DNA from: Hymenobacter busanensis
GTDB taxonomy: Bacteria > Bacteroidota > Bacteroidia > Cytophagales > Hymenobacteraceae
Length of the DNA stretch: 64,000 bases
Direction: 5' to 3'
NCBI RefSeq assembly: GCF_008727865.1
Contig: NZ_VTWU01000009.1
Span: 1 to 64,000 of the forward strand
Shown here: positions 45,590 to 53,320 of the stretch, piece by piece
How the letters are laid out: every line of letters starts with the position of its first letter
How positions within the stretch are numbered: position 1 is the stretch's first letter
The notes under the pieces: generated by a model
The model's database searches: none
Told to the model about the DNA's origin: nothing
The model's input: only the letters and a program-made list of their open reading frames with translations
Translations under genes and position numbers: made by a program

Positions 45590-46420
45590 ATGCCACATAC
45601 CTTCTTCCATACCCTGGCCGCCGCGCACCAGGCCGCGCCCGCGCCGCTGCCCACGGCAGCATTTGTGGGGCTGGCCGAGCGCCTGCTCGACGTGCTCTTT
45701 CCCGAGCGCTCCGCCGACCGCCTCGCCGGTCCCGCCGCCGTAGCCGCCGCCGTGCAGCACCTCGAACACGACCTGGCCGCCCTGCTGCCCGCTGCCCCGG
45801 CCCTACCCCGGCCGCCGCAGGAGCTGGCCGCCGAGCTGGTAGCCCAACTGCCCGCCCTGCACGAGCTGCTGCTGCTCGATGCCCAAGCCATTCTGGCCGC
45901 CGACCCCGCCGCGCAGGATTTGGCCGAAGTCATCGGCACCTACCCCGGCTTCTACGCGCTGGCCCTGCACCGGCTGGCCCACGCCCTGCACCGGCGCGGG
46001 GTGCGGCTGCTGCCGCGCCTGCTCAGCGAGCATGCCCACCAGCGCACGGGCATCGACATTCACCCCGGCGCCCGCATCGGCCGCTCCTGTAGCATCGACC
46101 ACGGCACGGGCATCGTCATCGGCGAAACGGCCGTCATCGGCGACCATGTGCGGCTGTTTCAGGGCGTCACGCTGGGGGCCCTAAGCGTGGCCAAGGAGCT
46201 GGCCAGCATCAAGCGCCACCCCACCATCGAAGACCACGTGGTGGTGTACGCCGGGGCCACCATCCTGGGCGGCAGCACCGTGGTGGGCCGTCACAGCATC
46301 ATCGGCGGCAACGTGTGGCTGACCGAGAGCGTGCCCTCGCACTCCCGCGTGTATCACCGCGCCCAACTGCACGTTACCCGCACCGAAGACCCCTCCGCCG
46401 ACTTGGTCTTTTCGATTTGA
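45590..46420 (+). CDS. cysE: Serine O-acetyltransferase
   Basis: A 276-residue enzyme that acetylates L-serine with acetyl-CoA, the first step of cysteine synthesis. An alpha-helical N-terminal domain (about 1-140, with VIGTYPGFYALALHRLAHAL) is followed by a left-handed beta-helix of hexapeptide repeats. The catalytic pair is D156 in GIDIHPGARIG and H171 in DHGTGIVIGET, with the same 15-residue spacing as in the E. coli enzyme. The N-terminal domain is Ala/Leu-rich. The extra 50 residues before the core are typical of the longer Bacteroidota form. The cysteine synthase gene follows 177 bp downstream, with a large palindrome between. Confidence 0.94.
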   Translation: MPHTFFHTLAAAHQAAPAPLPTAAFVGLAERLLDVLFPERSADRLAGPAAVAAAVQHLEHDLAALLPAAPALPRPPQELAAELVAQLPALHELLLLDAQAILAADPAAQDLAEVIGTYPGFYALALHRLAHALHRRGVRLLPRLLSEHAHQRTGIDIHPGARIGRSCSIDHGTGIVIGETAVIGDHVRLFQGVTLGALSVAKELASIKRHPTIEDHVVVYAGATILGGSTVVGRHSIIGGNVWLTESVPSHSRVYHRAQLHVTRTEDPSADLVFSI

Positions 46421-46436
46421 ATGAGCTTCCCCATCT

Positions 46437-46540
46437 GTCATCCTGAGGCGCAGCCGAAGGACCTTCTCCCCGCTGAGCAAGTCATTGTGAAGACCACCTT
46501 TCTGCTGTGAGAAGGTCCTTCGGCTGCGCCTCAGGATGAC
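46437..46540. repeat. Palindromic repeat with 32-bp perfect arms between cysE and cysK
   Basis: The arm at 46437-46468, starting GTCATCCTGAGGCGCAGC, is repeated exactly in reverse complement at 46509-46540, a 32-bp perfect inverted repeat around a 40-bp loop. The core GAGGCGCAGCCGAAG recurs with one change in the element at 47551-47658. It looks like a dispersed REP- or MITE-like element. In the mRNA it would form a very stable hairpin 17 bp after the cysE stop. Confidence 0.88.
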
Positions 46541-46597
46541 GGGGAAAAGCAACTGAATTCTCATTTCATCCTTCCAGCCTTTCAACCCTTTCATCCG

Positions 46598-47521
46598 ATG
46601 AAAGCCAACTCCATTCTCGATACCATCGGCAACACGCCGCTGCTGCGCCTCAACCGCCTGTTCCAGTCCATCCGCCCCGATGTGGAAGTGTGGGTGAAGC
46701 TGGAGCGCGCCAACCCCGGCGGCAGCATCAAAGACCGCATTGCCCTGTCCATGATTGAACAGGCAGAGCGGGACGGCCTCATCACGCCCGACAGCCTGAT
46801 TGTGGAGCCCACCTCGGGCAACACCGGCGTGGGCCTGGCCTTGGTAGCGGCCGTGAAAGGCTACAAGCTCACCCTCGTGATGCCCGAAAGCATGAGCATC
46901 GAGCGCCGCCGCCTGATGGCCGCCTACGGGGCCAGCCTCGAACTCACGCCCCGCGAAAAAGGCATGAAGGGCGCCATCGAAAAGGCCCACGAAATCGTGA
47001 ACAGCACCCCCGGCGCCTGGATGCCCATGCAGTTTTCGAACCCGGCCAACATTCTGGTGCACGCCGACACCACGGCCCAGGAAATCCTGCGCGACGCCCC
47101 CGAAGGCTTCGACTTCCACATCACCGGCGTGGGCACCGGCGGCCACATCACGGCCGTTACCGAAGTGCTCAAGCCGCTGTTTCCGCGCATGAAAACCTTT
47201 GCCGTCGAGCCCGAACTCTCGCCCGTTATCAGCGGCGGGTCACCCGGTCCGCACCCCATCCAGGGCATCGGCGCCGGCTTCATCCCCGACAACCTCCACA
47301 CCCGCATCCTCGACGGTACCATCCAGATTTCGCAGCAGGAAGCCTTCGACATGGCCCGCCGCGCCGCCCGCGAAGAAGGCCTGTTCGTGGGCGTTTCGTC
47401 CGGCGCATCGCTCGCCGCCGTAGCCAAAAAGCTGCCCGAAGTGCCCCAGAACGGCCGCGTGCTCACCTTCTGCTACGACACCGGCGAGCGGTACCTATCG
47501 GTCGACGGGCTGTTCGTGTAA
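46598..47521 (+). CDS. cysK: Cysteine synthase (O-acetylserine sulfhydrylase)
   Basis: A 307-residue PLP enzyme that makes L-cysteine from O-acetylserine and sulfide. The PLP lysine is K45 in [10 protein letters not shown]. The substrate-binding loop is [12 protein letters not shown] (about 73-84), the phosphate loop [11 protein letters not shown] (about 175-185), and the C-terminal signature [10 protein letters not shown] is present. Length is typical of the CysK group. Serine acetyltransferase is encoded just upstream, so the two steps are encoded together. The C-terminus ends VDGLFV. A palindrome follows at 47551. Confidence 0.95.
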   Translation: MKANSILDTIGNTPLLRLNRLFQSIRPDVEVWVKLERANPGGSIKDRIALSMIEQAERDGLITPDSLIVEPTSGNTGVGLALVAAVKGYKLTLVMPESMSIERRRLMAAYGASLELTPREKGMKGAIEKAHEIVNSTPGAWMPMQFSNPANILVHADTTAQEILRDAPEGFDFHITGVGTGGHITAVTEVLKPLFPRMKTFAVEPELSPVISGGSPGPHPIQGIGAGFIPDNLHTRILDGTIQISQQEAFDMARRAAREEGLFVGVSSGASLAAVAKKLPEVPQNGRVLTFCYDTGERYLSVDGLFV

Positions 47522-47550
47522 GGCAACAACCCGTCTACCGCGTCTACTGA

Positions 47551-47658
47551 ACGTCATGCAGAGGCGTAGCCGAAGCATCTCGCGTGTTTACTAGGATAGT
47601 GAATTCAACTATCCAGCATCAGCACGTGAGATGCTTCGGCTACGCCTCTGCATAACGT
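47551..47658. repeat. Palindromic repeat element after cysK
   Basis: Arms of about 36 bp (47551-47586, with GAGGCGTAGCCGAAGCATCT, and 47623-47658) are nearly perfect reverse complements. The centre carries an inner palindrome (GGATAGT at 47594-47600 and ACTATCC at 47608-47614). Same family as the inner part of the element at 43706-43952. It lies between converging genes and could act as a terminator for both. Confidence 0.88.
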
Positions 47659-47676
47659 TTTTTCTATCCTGAGAGT

Positions 47677-49737
47677 TTACAAGCTAGCCACAATCAGCTT
47701 CTGGCCCAGCTTCACCTCGTCGGTCTTCAAATGGTTGAGCTTGCGCAGCTGCTCCACCGTCACGCCCTGGTAGCGGCGCGAAATGTTGTAGAGCGTGTCG
47801 CCGGGCTGCACGATGTGCACGCGCGGTGGCAGCTCGGGCGTGGCTTTCCGCACCGTGGCAGTCGGCTCGGCTGCGCGGCGGCTGGCTACCGTCTTGGCTG
47901 CAGGGGCCTCCGCCACGGCTTCCGAATCGGCCGGAGCGGCGAGGCGAAGCTTCTGGCCGGGCGTGACTACCTGCGTTTTCAGGTTGTTCCAAGCCACCAG
48001 CTGCTCTACCGAGACGCCCCGCTCGCGGGCCAGCTTGGTGAGGTAGTCACCTTTGCGCACCACATATTCCACCGCAGCCGCCTGCTGGTTCTGCACCTGC
48101 GCGGCGGCAGTTTCAGTAGTCGCGGGCTCCGGGGCAGGTTCTTTCTCTGCTTTTTCAGTCGCCGCCAGCGGCACGCGGGTACTGGCTTTCACTAGTGCCG
48201 GCTCCGATGCGGCATCCGTCACCATTTCGGCCTCAGTCTCTGCCTTGCCAGGCTTGTCAGCGGCTACCACGGGCCGTTTGGTCACTCTCACGCCCATTTC
48301 GGCGGGTGTGCGCGGGGCCGCAGCCACAGCGGGAGCGGCGGGTTTTTTCGCAACCACCGCCACGGTCGTTTCGGCCGGCGCATTGTCTTTGGCCGGCAGG
48401 AACACCACCAGCTTCTGGCCCGGCTTCACGCCGCGGCCCTTGGGCAAGTCGTTCCAGCGCCGCAGCTGCGCTGCCGATACCCCGTACCACTCGGCCAGCT
48501 CCGCAATGTCCTGCCCACGCTTCACGGTATGCACCTTGCGGCGGGTGCGACTTATGGCCGCGCCTTCGTCTGCAGCCTTGCGCGGTGGGCCAGCAGCGGC
48601 TATTTCCTCCTTTGGGAAGGGCTCGACGCCGGCCAGACGAACCGGCAGCGGCTGCAGTGGTTGCGGGAGGGCACTTTGGGGGCGGCAGAAATCAAACAGG
48701 GTAGCGCGGCCTACTTCCTGCAGCAACGGTCTGGCCGATGCCGGGTATTGTAGCGCGTAGGGGCGGTAGTTGTCGGGCAGGTAGCTGCGGCGCAGCTCGG
48801 GGTTGAAGCGGCGCATGGCTACCGAATCGAGGCCGAGGGCCTGACTCATGCGCGTGAGGTCGAAGGCGCGGCCACCGAGCTGCAGCGTGTCCATTTCCTG
48901 CGCGTACTGGTACTTGAGCTCGGGCGAATGAAGCTGGTGCTGCTCGGCGTACTTCATGGCGTACATGATGGCCGTGAAGGTGGGCACGTAGTTGCGCGTT
49001 TCCTTGGGCAGGTTGGGGTACAGCTCCCAGAACTTCTTTTTGCCGGTGCGACGCATCACGCGCTGCATGTTGCCCGCGCCCCAGTTGTAGGCAGCCAGCA
49101 CCAGCTCCCAGTCGTGAAACATGCCGTAGAGGTAGCGCAGGTGTTTGCAGGCCGCCTCGGTCGACTTCTCCGGGTTCATCCGCTCATCCACCCACTCGTC
49201 GCGTTTCAGGCGCAGGTCGCCGGCCGTAGGGCCCATAAACTGCCACAGGCCTGTGGCCCCCACCTTGGATTTGGCCGTGGGAATCAGCGCCGACTCGACC
49301 ACCGACAGGTACTTCAAATCCTGCGGCAGGCCGTACTTGGCGAGGTACTTCTCGAAGAGCGGAAAATAGAGGTTTTCGCGCTCCAGCACGCGCTGGGTGT
49401 AGGTGCGGTTGCGCGACGTGAAGTAGGTCACGTAGCTCATCACCATCCCGTTGAAGGTGTGCGGCACGTCCGTCTCGAAACAGCCGATCCGGTCGCACAC
49501 CAGGTCGCGCAAATCGGGCGCGGTTTGCAGCCACGCCAGGCGGGCCGAGTCGACTTCCATCGGCTCGGCCACCAGCGAATCGGGTTGCAGCTGGAGTTGC
49601 ACCTGCACCGTGTCATCCGACGTTACCGTTTCGGGCTGAACCGTGGGCGGCACGGCGGGTTGCGTTTGGGCCGCCGCGGGGCGGGCAAAGGCAGCGGCCA
49701 TTAGCAGCAGAACGGAAGCGCGAATCGGTCGTTTCAT
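47677..49737 (-). CDS. LysM-containing membrane-bound lytic murein transglycosylase (MltD-like)
   Basis: A 686-residue exported protein with signal peptide 1-23 (ARPAAAQ). Residues about 120-260 form a goose-lysozyme-like transglycosylase domain with catalytic E148 (YLSVVESALIPTAKSKVGA), TGLWQFMGPTA and LAAYNWGAGN. Three LysM domains that bind peptidoglycan lie at about 402-448 (HTVKRGQDIAELAEWYG), 555-605 (YVVRKGDYLTKLARERG) and 638-683 (HIVQPGDTLYNISRRY), separated by Ala/Glu/Thr-rich linkers. It cleaves glycan strands to 1,6-anhydro ends. There is no lipobox cysteine, unlike E. coli MltD. gatA lies 8 bp upstream in the same direction, so they are probably co-transcribed. Confidence 0.93.
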   Translation of the reverse strand: MKRPIRASVLLLMAAAFARPAAAQTQPAVPPTVQPETVTSDDTVQVQLQLQPDSLVAEPMEVDSARLAWLQTAPDLRDLVCDRIGCFETDVPHTFNGMVMSYVTYFTSRNRTYTQRVLERENLYFPLFEKYLAKYGLPQDLKYLSVVESALIPTAKSKVGATGLWQFMGPTAGDLRLKRDEWVDERMNPEKSTEAACKHLRYLYGMFHDWELVLAAYNWGAGNMQRVMRRTGKKKFWELYPNLPKETRNYVPTFTAIMYAMKYAEQHQLHSPELKYQYAQEMDTLQLGGRAFDLTRMSQALGLDSVAMRRFNPELRRSYLPDNYRPYALQYPASARPLLQEVGRATLFDFCRPQSALPQPLQPLPVRLAGVEPFPKEEIAAAGPPRKAADEGAAISRTRRKVHTVKRGQDIAELAEWYGVSAAQLRRWNDLPKGRGVKPGQKLVVFLPAKDNAPAETTVAVVAKKPAAPAVAAAPRTPAEMGVRVTKRPVVAADKPGKAETEAEMVTDAASEPALVKASTRVPLAATEKAEKEPAPEPATTETAAAQVQNQQAAAVEYVVRKGDYLTKLARERGVSVEQLVAWNNLKTQVVTPGQKLRLAAPADSEAVAEAPAAKTVASRRAAEPTATVRKATPELPPRVHIVQPGDTLYNISRRYQGVTVEQLRKLNHLKTDEVKLGQKLIVASL

Positions 49738-49745
49738 GCCGGGCG

Positions 49746-51191
49746 TCAGGGAGTGGTTACAGAGGCAGCAACGGTTTCGGTCAGGTGTTTGGCAAAGGCC
49801 AGCAAGTCGGCTTCGCGGAACGCGCCGCCCATAATCTGCAGGCCAATCGGTAAGCCCTGCTGGTCGTGGCCGGCCGGCACCGAAATGGCGGGCACGCCCG
49901 CCAACGACGCCTGAACGGTAAAGATATCAGCAAGATACATCGACAGCGCGTCCTTGGTATTCTCGCCGATGCGGAACGCCGTGGTGGGCGCCGTGGGCAG
50001 AATCAGGAAATCGTACTGGCGCAGCAGCTCGTCGGTCTGCTCCTTAATGAGGCGCCGCACGCGTTGGGCTTTGGTGTAGTAGGCGTCGTAGTAGTCGGCC
50101 GATAGTACGAAGGTGCCCAGCAGAATGCGCCGCTGCACTTCTTGGCCAAAACCCTGGCTGCGGCTTTTCTTGTAGAGCGACTCCAGGTCGGTGGCGTCGT
50201 CGGCGCGGTACCCGTACTTCACCCCATCGAAGCGGCCCAGGTTGGACGAGGCTTCGGCGGTGGTGAGGATGTAGTAGGTGGGCACCATGTAGTCGAGGTA
50301 GGGGAAATCCACCGCGTCGACCACGTGGCCCTGGCCGCGCAGCTGCTCAATGGTCGTTTCCACGGCCTGCTTGATGTCGGGCGCGAGGCCCGGCCGCTCC
50401 AGCGTGTCGCGGATGTAGCCGACGCGGTAGTGCGCCTGCGGCTCCAGCTGCCGCGAGTAAGCCGGCACGGGCTCGTGGCTCACGGTAGCATCAAACTCGT
50501 CGGGGCCGGCCATTACTTCCAGCAGCAGCGCGGCGTCGTCTACCGAGCAGGTGAGCGGGCCGATCTGGTCAAACGACGAGGCGTAGGCCACCAACCCGTA
50601 GCGCGACACGCGCGAGTACGTGGGCTTCAGCCCCACAATGCCGCAAAACGCGGCCGGCTGGCGCACCGAGCCGCCGGTATCGGAGCCGATGGAAGCCAGG
50701 CACATATCGGCCTGTACGGCCACCGCCGAGCCACCCGACGAACCGCCCGAGACCCGCTCGTGGTCAAGGTCGTTGCGCACCGGGCCGAAGTACGACGACT
50801 CGTTGGAGGCGCCCATGGCAAACTCGTCGCAGTTCTGGCGGCCGATCAGGATGGCGTCTTCGTCGAGCAGCCGCTGCACGGCCGTGCCCGTGAAGAGCGA
50901 CTTGAAGCCGTCCAGGATGTGGCTGCTCGATTGGAGGGTATGGCCTTTGTAGGCCAGCACGTCCTTCAGCCCGATGACCATGCCGGCCAGCTTGCCGGCC
51001 GTGCCGGCCGCCAGCTTGGCGTCCACGGCGTCGGCCTGTTGGCGGGCTTCGTCGGCCCACACTTCCAGGAAGGCGTTCAGGTGCTGTTTGCGCTGGATGT
51101 TATCCAGATAATACTCCACGAGCTGACGGCAGGTGAAAGAACCGGCCGTCAGCTCGTTACGAACTTCCGTTAGGGAGTTGAAGCGTCTCAA
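49746..51191 (-). CDS. gatA: Asp-tRNA(Asn)/Glu-tRNA(Gln) amidotransferase subunit A
   Basis: A 481-residue amidase of the GatA group, the glutaminase subunit of GatCAB, which converts mischarged Glu-tRNA(Gln) or Asp-tRNA(Asn) to the correct amide. The catalytic Ser-cisSer-Lys triad is visible: K76 (GLKDVLA), S151 (SGGSSGGSA) and S175 (GSDTGGSVRQP), each three positions less than in the S. aureus enzyme. No ATG lies in frame near the N-terminus. TTG 51191 is taken because it gives the usual opening RRFNSLTEVRNEL. gatB and gatC are not in the window. It lies 16 bp after a tatA gene. Confidence 0.94.
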   Translation of the reverse strand: MRRFNSLTEVRNELTAGSFTCRQLVEYYLDNIQRKQHLNAFLEVWADEARQQADAVDAKLAAGTAGKLAGMVIGLKDVLAYKGHTLQSSSHILDGFKSLFTGTAVQRLLDEDAILIGRQNCDEFAMGASNESSYFGPVRNDLDHERVSGGSSGGSAVAVQADMCLASIGSDTGGSVRQPAAFCGIVGLKPTYSRVSRYGLVAYASSFDQIGPLTCSVDDAALLLEVMAGPDEFDATVSHEPVPAYSRQLEPQAHYRVGYIRDTLERPGLAPDIKQAVETTIEQLRGQGHVVDAVDFPYLDYMVPTYYILTTAEASSNLGRFDGVKYGYRADDATDLESLYKKSRSQGFGQEVQRRILLGTFVLSADYYDAYYTKAQRVRRLIKEQTDELLRQYDFLILPTAPTTAFRIGENTKDALSMYLADIFTVQASLAGVPAISVPAGHDQQGLPIGLQIMGGAFREADLLAFAKHLTETVAASVTTP

Positions 51192-51207
51192 GGGAGCTTG
51201 TGTTAGA

Positions 51208-51597
51208 TCAAGTGGTAGGATGCTTGTCGTCGGCGGCGGAGGGGACGTGGGGCAAGCCAGCGGGTGTTACCGTGGGTTGCTCGGGTGCCGAAACCGGCTG
51301 CTCGGGCTGATCGAGTGACGTGGGCTGGTAGGCTACCGGCGTGGGCGGCTCCGCAGCCTGGTAGCCGGGCTGTTGATAGCCCGGCTGCGGCTGCTGGTAG
51401 TTGGGCGTGCTGCCGGCATTTTCGATTTCGCTGCGAATCTCGCGCGAGGCGTCTTTGAATTCGCGAATGCCTTTGCCAAGGCCCCGAGCCAGTTCGGGAA
51501 TCTTGTTGGCGCCGAAAAAAATCAGGATGACGACCATGATGAGCATAATCTCACCACCGCCCAAGTCACCCAGAAACAACAAAAGAGGAGTGTGCAT
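51208..51597 (-). CDS. tatA: Twin-arginine translocase TatA-family protein with long tail
   Basis: A 129-residue protein. The N-terminal half is classic TatA: a short membrane helix (MLIMVVILIFFGANKIPELA), a hinge with the conserved FG, and an amphipathic helix (GLGKGIREFKDASREI). The C-terminal half (about 60-129) is a Pro/Gln/Tyr-rich, disordered tail, longer than usual. TatA monomers form the pore that exports folded proteins across the inner membrane. A second tatA lies 12 bp upstream and gatA 16 bp downstream. No tatC is in the window. Confidence 0.9.
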   Translation of the reverse strand: MHTPLLLFLGDLGGGEIMLIMVVILIFFGANKIPELARGLGKGIREFKDASREIRSEIENAGSTPNYQQPQPGYQQPGYQAAEPPTPVAYQPTSLDQPEQPVSAPEQPTVTPAGLPHVPSAADDKHPTT

Positions 51598-51609
51598 GGC
51601 GAAGCAGAA

Positions 51610-51816
51610 TTAGGAGCGCGGCTGCTGCGGGTCGTTGTCGCGGTATTCGGGCTTGTTCGAGTCCTTGGTCGCGTCTTTGAACTCACGCACGCCCTGTCCC
51701 ATGCCTTTAAACAACTCAGGAATGCGCTTGGCGCCAAACAGCAGCACGATGACAAAAATGATCAGCAGGATTTCAGTCGTACCGAAGCTGCCAATCAGGA
51801 AAAGCGAAGAGAACAT
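51610..51816 (-). CDS. tatA: Twin-arginine translocase TatA/TatE-family protein
   Basis: A 68-residue TatA: membrane helix (TEILLIIFVIVLLFGAKRIP), hinge FGAKRIPELF, amphipathic helix (KGMGQGVREFKDATKD) and a short polar tail (YRDNDPQQPRS). ATG 51816 was chosen; the frame is open further upstream but that sequence is not TatA-like. It is the first gene of the run tatA-tatA-gatA-transglycosylase. A -7-like box lies 61 bp upstream. Confidence 0.92.
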   Translation of the reverse strand: MFSSLFLIGSFGTTEILLIIFVIVLLFGAKRIPELFKGMGQGVREFKDATKDSNKPEYRDNDPQQPRS

Positions 51817-51876
51817 GAGGCCGAGGGAAGTTAAAGGCGAAAGAAAGGCGTACGAATGCGCCGGCCGTTGGGATTG

Positions 51877-51884
51877 TAAAGATA
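51877..51884 (-). promoter_or_regulatory. Possible -7 element of the tatA-gatA run; the rest of 51817-52126 holds no gene
   Basis: On the minus strand TATCTTTA matches TAnnTTTG at 7 of 8 positions, 61 bp before the ATG at 51816. The 310-bp interval 51817-52126 lies between divergent genes. I see no coding frame of its own in it. Confidence 0.4.
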
Positions 51885-52126
51885 CCCCATATTTTGCAAA
51901 TGGGGGGCGGTAGAAAGCGGTTTGCGGCATCCGGATGCCGCCGCGCAAGTAGCAGCCGCTTTCGTGTTGAACGGGTGAAAATCCGCATTGAGCGGTAGAA
52001 TATTTTTGTTCGTCGCGCAAAACTCAGAGTGAAATTGGGCACGTATGTATCTTGCTAACCTGTTTCTGCCGTATCCGTGGCAGAAGAATTGTGCATTTCC
52101 TCCGCCCGTGCCAATTCCTTGCTGCT

Positions 52127-53083
52127 ATGCCCACACGCGCTACCATTCCTCCCCCTGCTCTTGCCAAAGCCGATTCCCGCTATTCCACTGAGGAAGAGCG
52201 GCTGGAAGCGTTGCGCGCCTACCAAATCCTAGACACTGCTCCCGACGAAGACTTCGATGCCCTGACGCGGCTGGCCGCTTATATATGCGGTACGCCCATT
52301 TCGTTGGTGTCGCTCATCGATACCTCGCGCCAGTGGTTCAAAGCCAACTTTGGCTTAGACGGAATTTCCGAAACGCCCCGAGAGTATTCGTTTTGCCAGT
52401 ACGCCATGGTCGCAGACGGGGTATACGAGGTCGACGACGTGGAGTCCAACCCGATGTTCCGCAACAACCCGCTGGTAACCGGCAACCCCAATATCCGCTT
52501 TTACGCCGGGGCCCCGCTCGTCACCCCAAGCGGGCAGCCCTTGGGCGCCTTGTGTGCCATCGACACCAAGCCCCGCCACCTGACCGCTGCCCAGCGCGAT
52601 GCGCTTCAAACCCTGGCGCGGGAGGTGGTGTCGCATTTGGAGCTGCGACGCGCGCGCCTGCAGCTAGAGCAGGAGCAGCAGAAGCTCGACGGCCTGATGC
52701 GCATGGCCAACGACGCCGCGCAGACGCTGTATTCGGGCGGGCGCTCGGAGATATTTGTGAAGCAAGAGCACAAGCTGGTGCGAATCAACACGGCCGATAT
52801 TCGCTACGTGGAAGCCCTGGGCGACTACGTAAATATTTACGCCGCTCAGGAGCGCTTCACCGTATACACTACAATGAAAGACATGTTGGTGCGCTTGGCC
52901 GGACGCGATTTTGTGCGGGTACACCGCAAATACATCGTGCGGCTCGATCGTATCGTGGCCATTGAAGGCGACTCGGTGATGATTGACAACTCCCGAACCG
53001 GTGCCGACGCGGGCCGTTCCGTGGCGGTTCCTATCGGGAACTCCTACAAAGGCGACCTGATGGGGCAGCTGAATTTGGTGTAG
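52127..53083 (+). CDS. GAF-domain transcriptional regulator with LytTR DNA-binding domain
   Basis: A 318-residue cytoplasmic regulator. A GAF sensor domain covers about 30-165 (EERLEALRAYQILDTAPDED, then ISLVSLIDTSRQWFKANFGL, EYSFCQYAMV and PLGALCAIDTKP). A coiled-coil linker follows (LELRRARLQLEQEQQ). A LytTR DNA-binding domain covers about 218-318 (VRINTADIRYVEALGDYVNI, then FVRVHRKYIVRLDRI). It should bind DNA as a dimer in response to a small ligand, redox change or similar signal sensed by GAF. There is no receiver domain and no kinase gene beside it, so it is a one-component system. Targets are unknown. ATG 52127 was chosen over an upstream in-frame extension. Confidence 0.9.
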   Translation: MPTRATIPPPALAKADSRYSTEEERLEALRAYQILDTAPDEDFDALTRLAAYICGTPISLVSLIDTSRQWFKANFGLDGISETPREYSFCQYAMVADGVYEVDDVESNPMFRNNPLVTGNPNIRFYAGAPLVTPSGQPLGALCAIDTKPRHLTAAQRDALQTLAREVVSHLELRRARLQLEQEQQKLDGLMRMANDAAQTLYSGGRSEIFVKQEHKLVRINTADIRYVEALGDYVNIYAAQERFTVYTTMKDMLVRLAGRDFVRVHRKYIVRLDRIVAIEGDSVMIDNSRTGADAGRSVAVPIGNSYKGDLMGQLNLV

Positions 53084-53268
53084 GTACACGAGTGTCGTCT
53101 ACGTACAGCTGCTTTTCAGCGAGGAATATGCGCCATTGGGCGAGTAATCGAACCGAAAAGCCCAGCAACCTTCTATCTTTCGGATGTTATCGGGGGATTA
53201 ATCTTTTGGCGCCCAGCGCTGGAGAAGGATTAACTGATAGCTAAGTTTGTTTTCATAGCTCAGAAAGG

Positions 53269-53296
53269 CACCGTATGCTGTACGGTGTTTTTTTTT
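53269..53296 (+). terminator. Intrinsic terminator downstream of the LytTR gene
   Basis: CACCGTA and TACGGTG form a 7-bp stem with a 5-base loop, followed by a run of nine T. It lies 186 bp past the stop of the regulator gene. The interval 53084-53268 has no supported gene and could form a 3' leader or a small RNA; no further evidence was seen. Confidence 0.75.
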
Positions 53297-53320
53297 GCCC
53301 TCGGCTGAGCGGCACGGCCC

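Noticed and set aside
53084-53268. tRNA or structured RNA gene after the LytTR gene
   Set aside because: No cloverleaf, no T-arm sequence and no recognised riboswitch or 6S-like shape could be drawn by eye.
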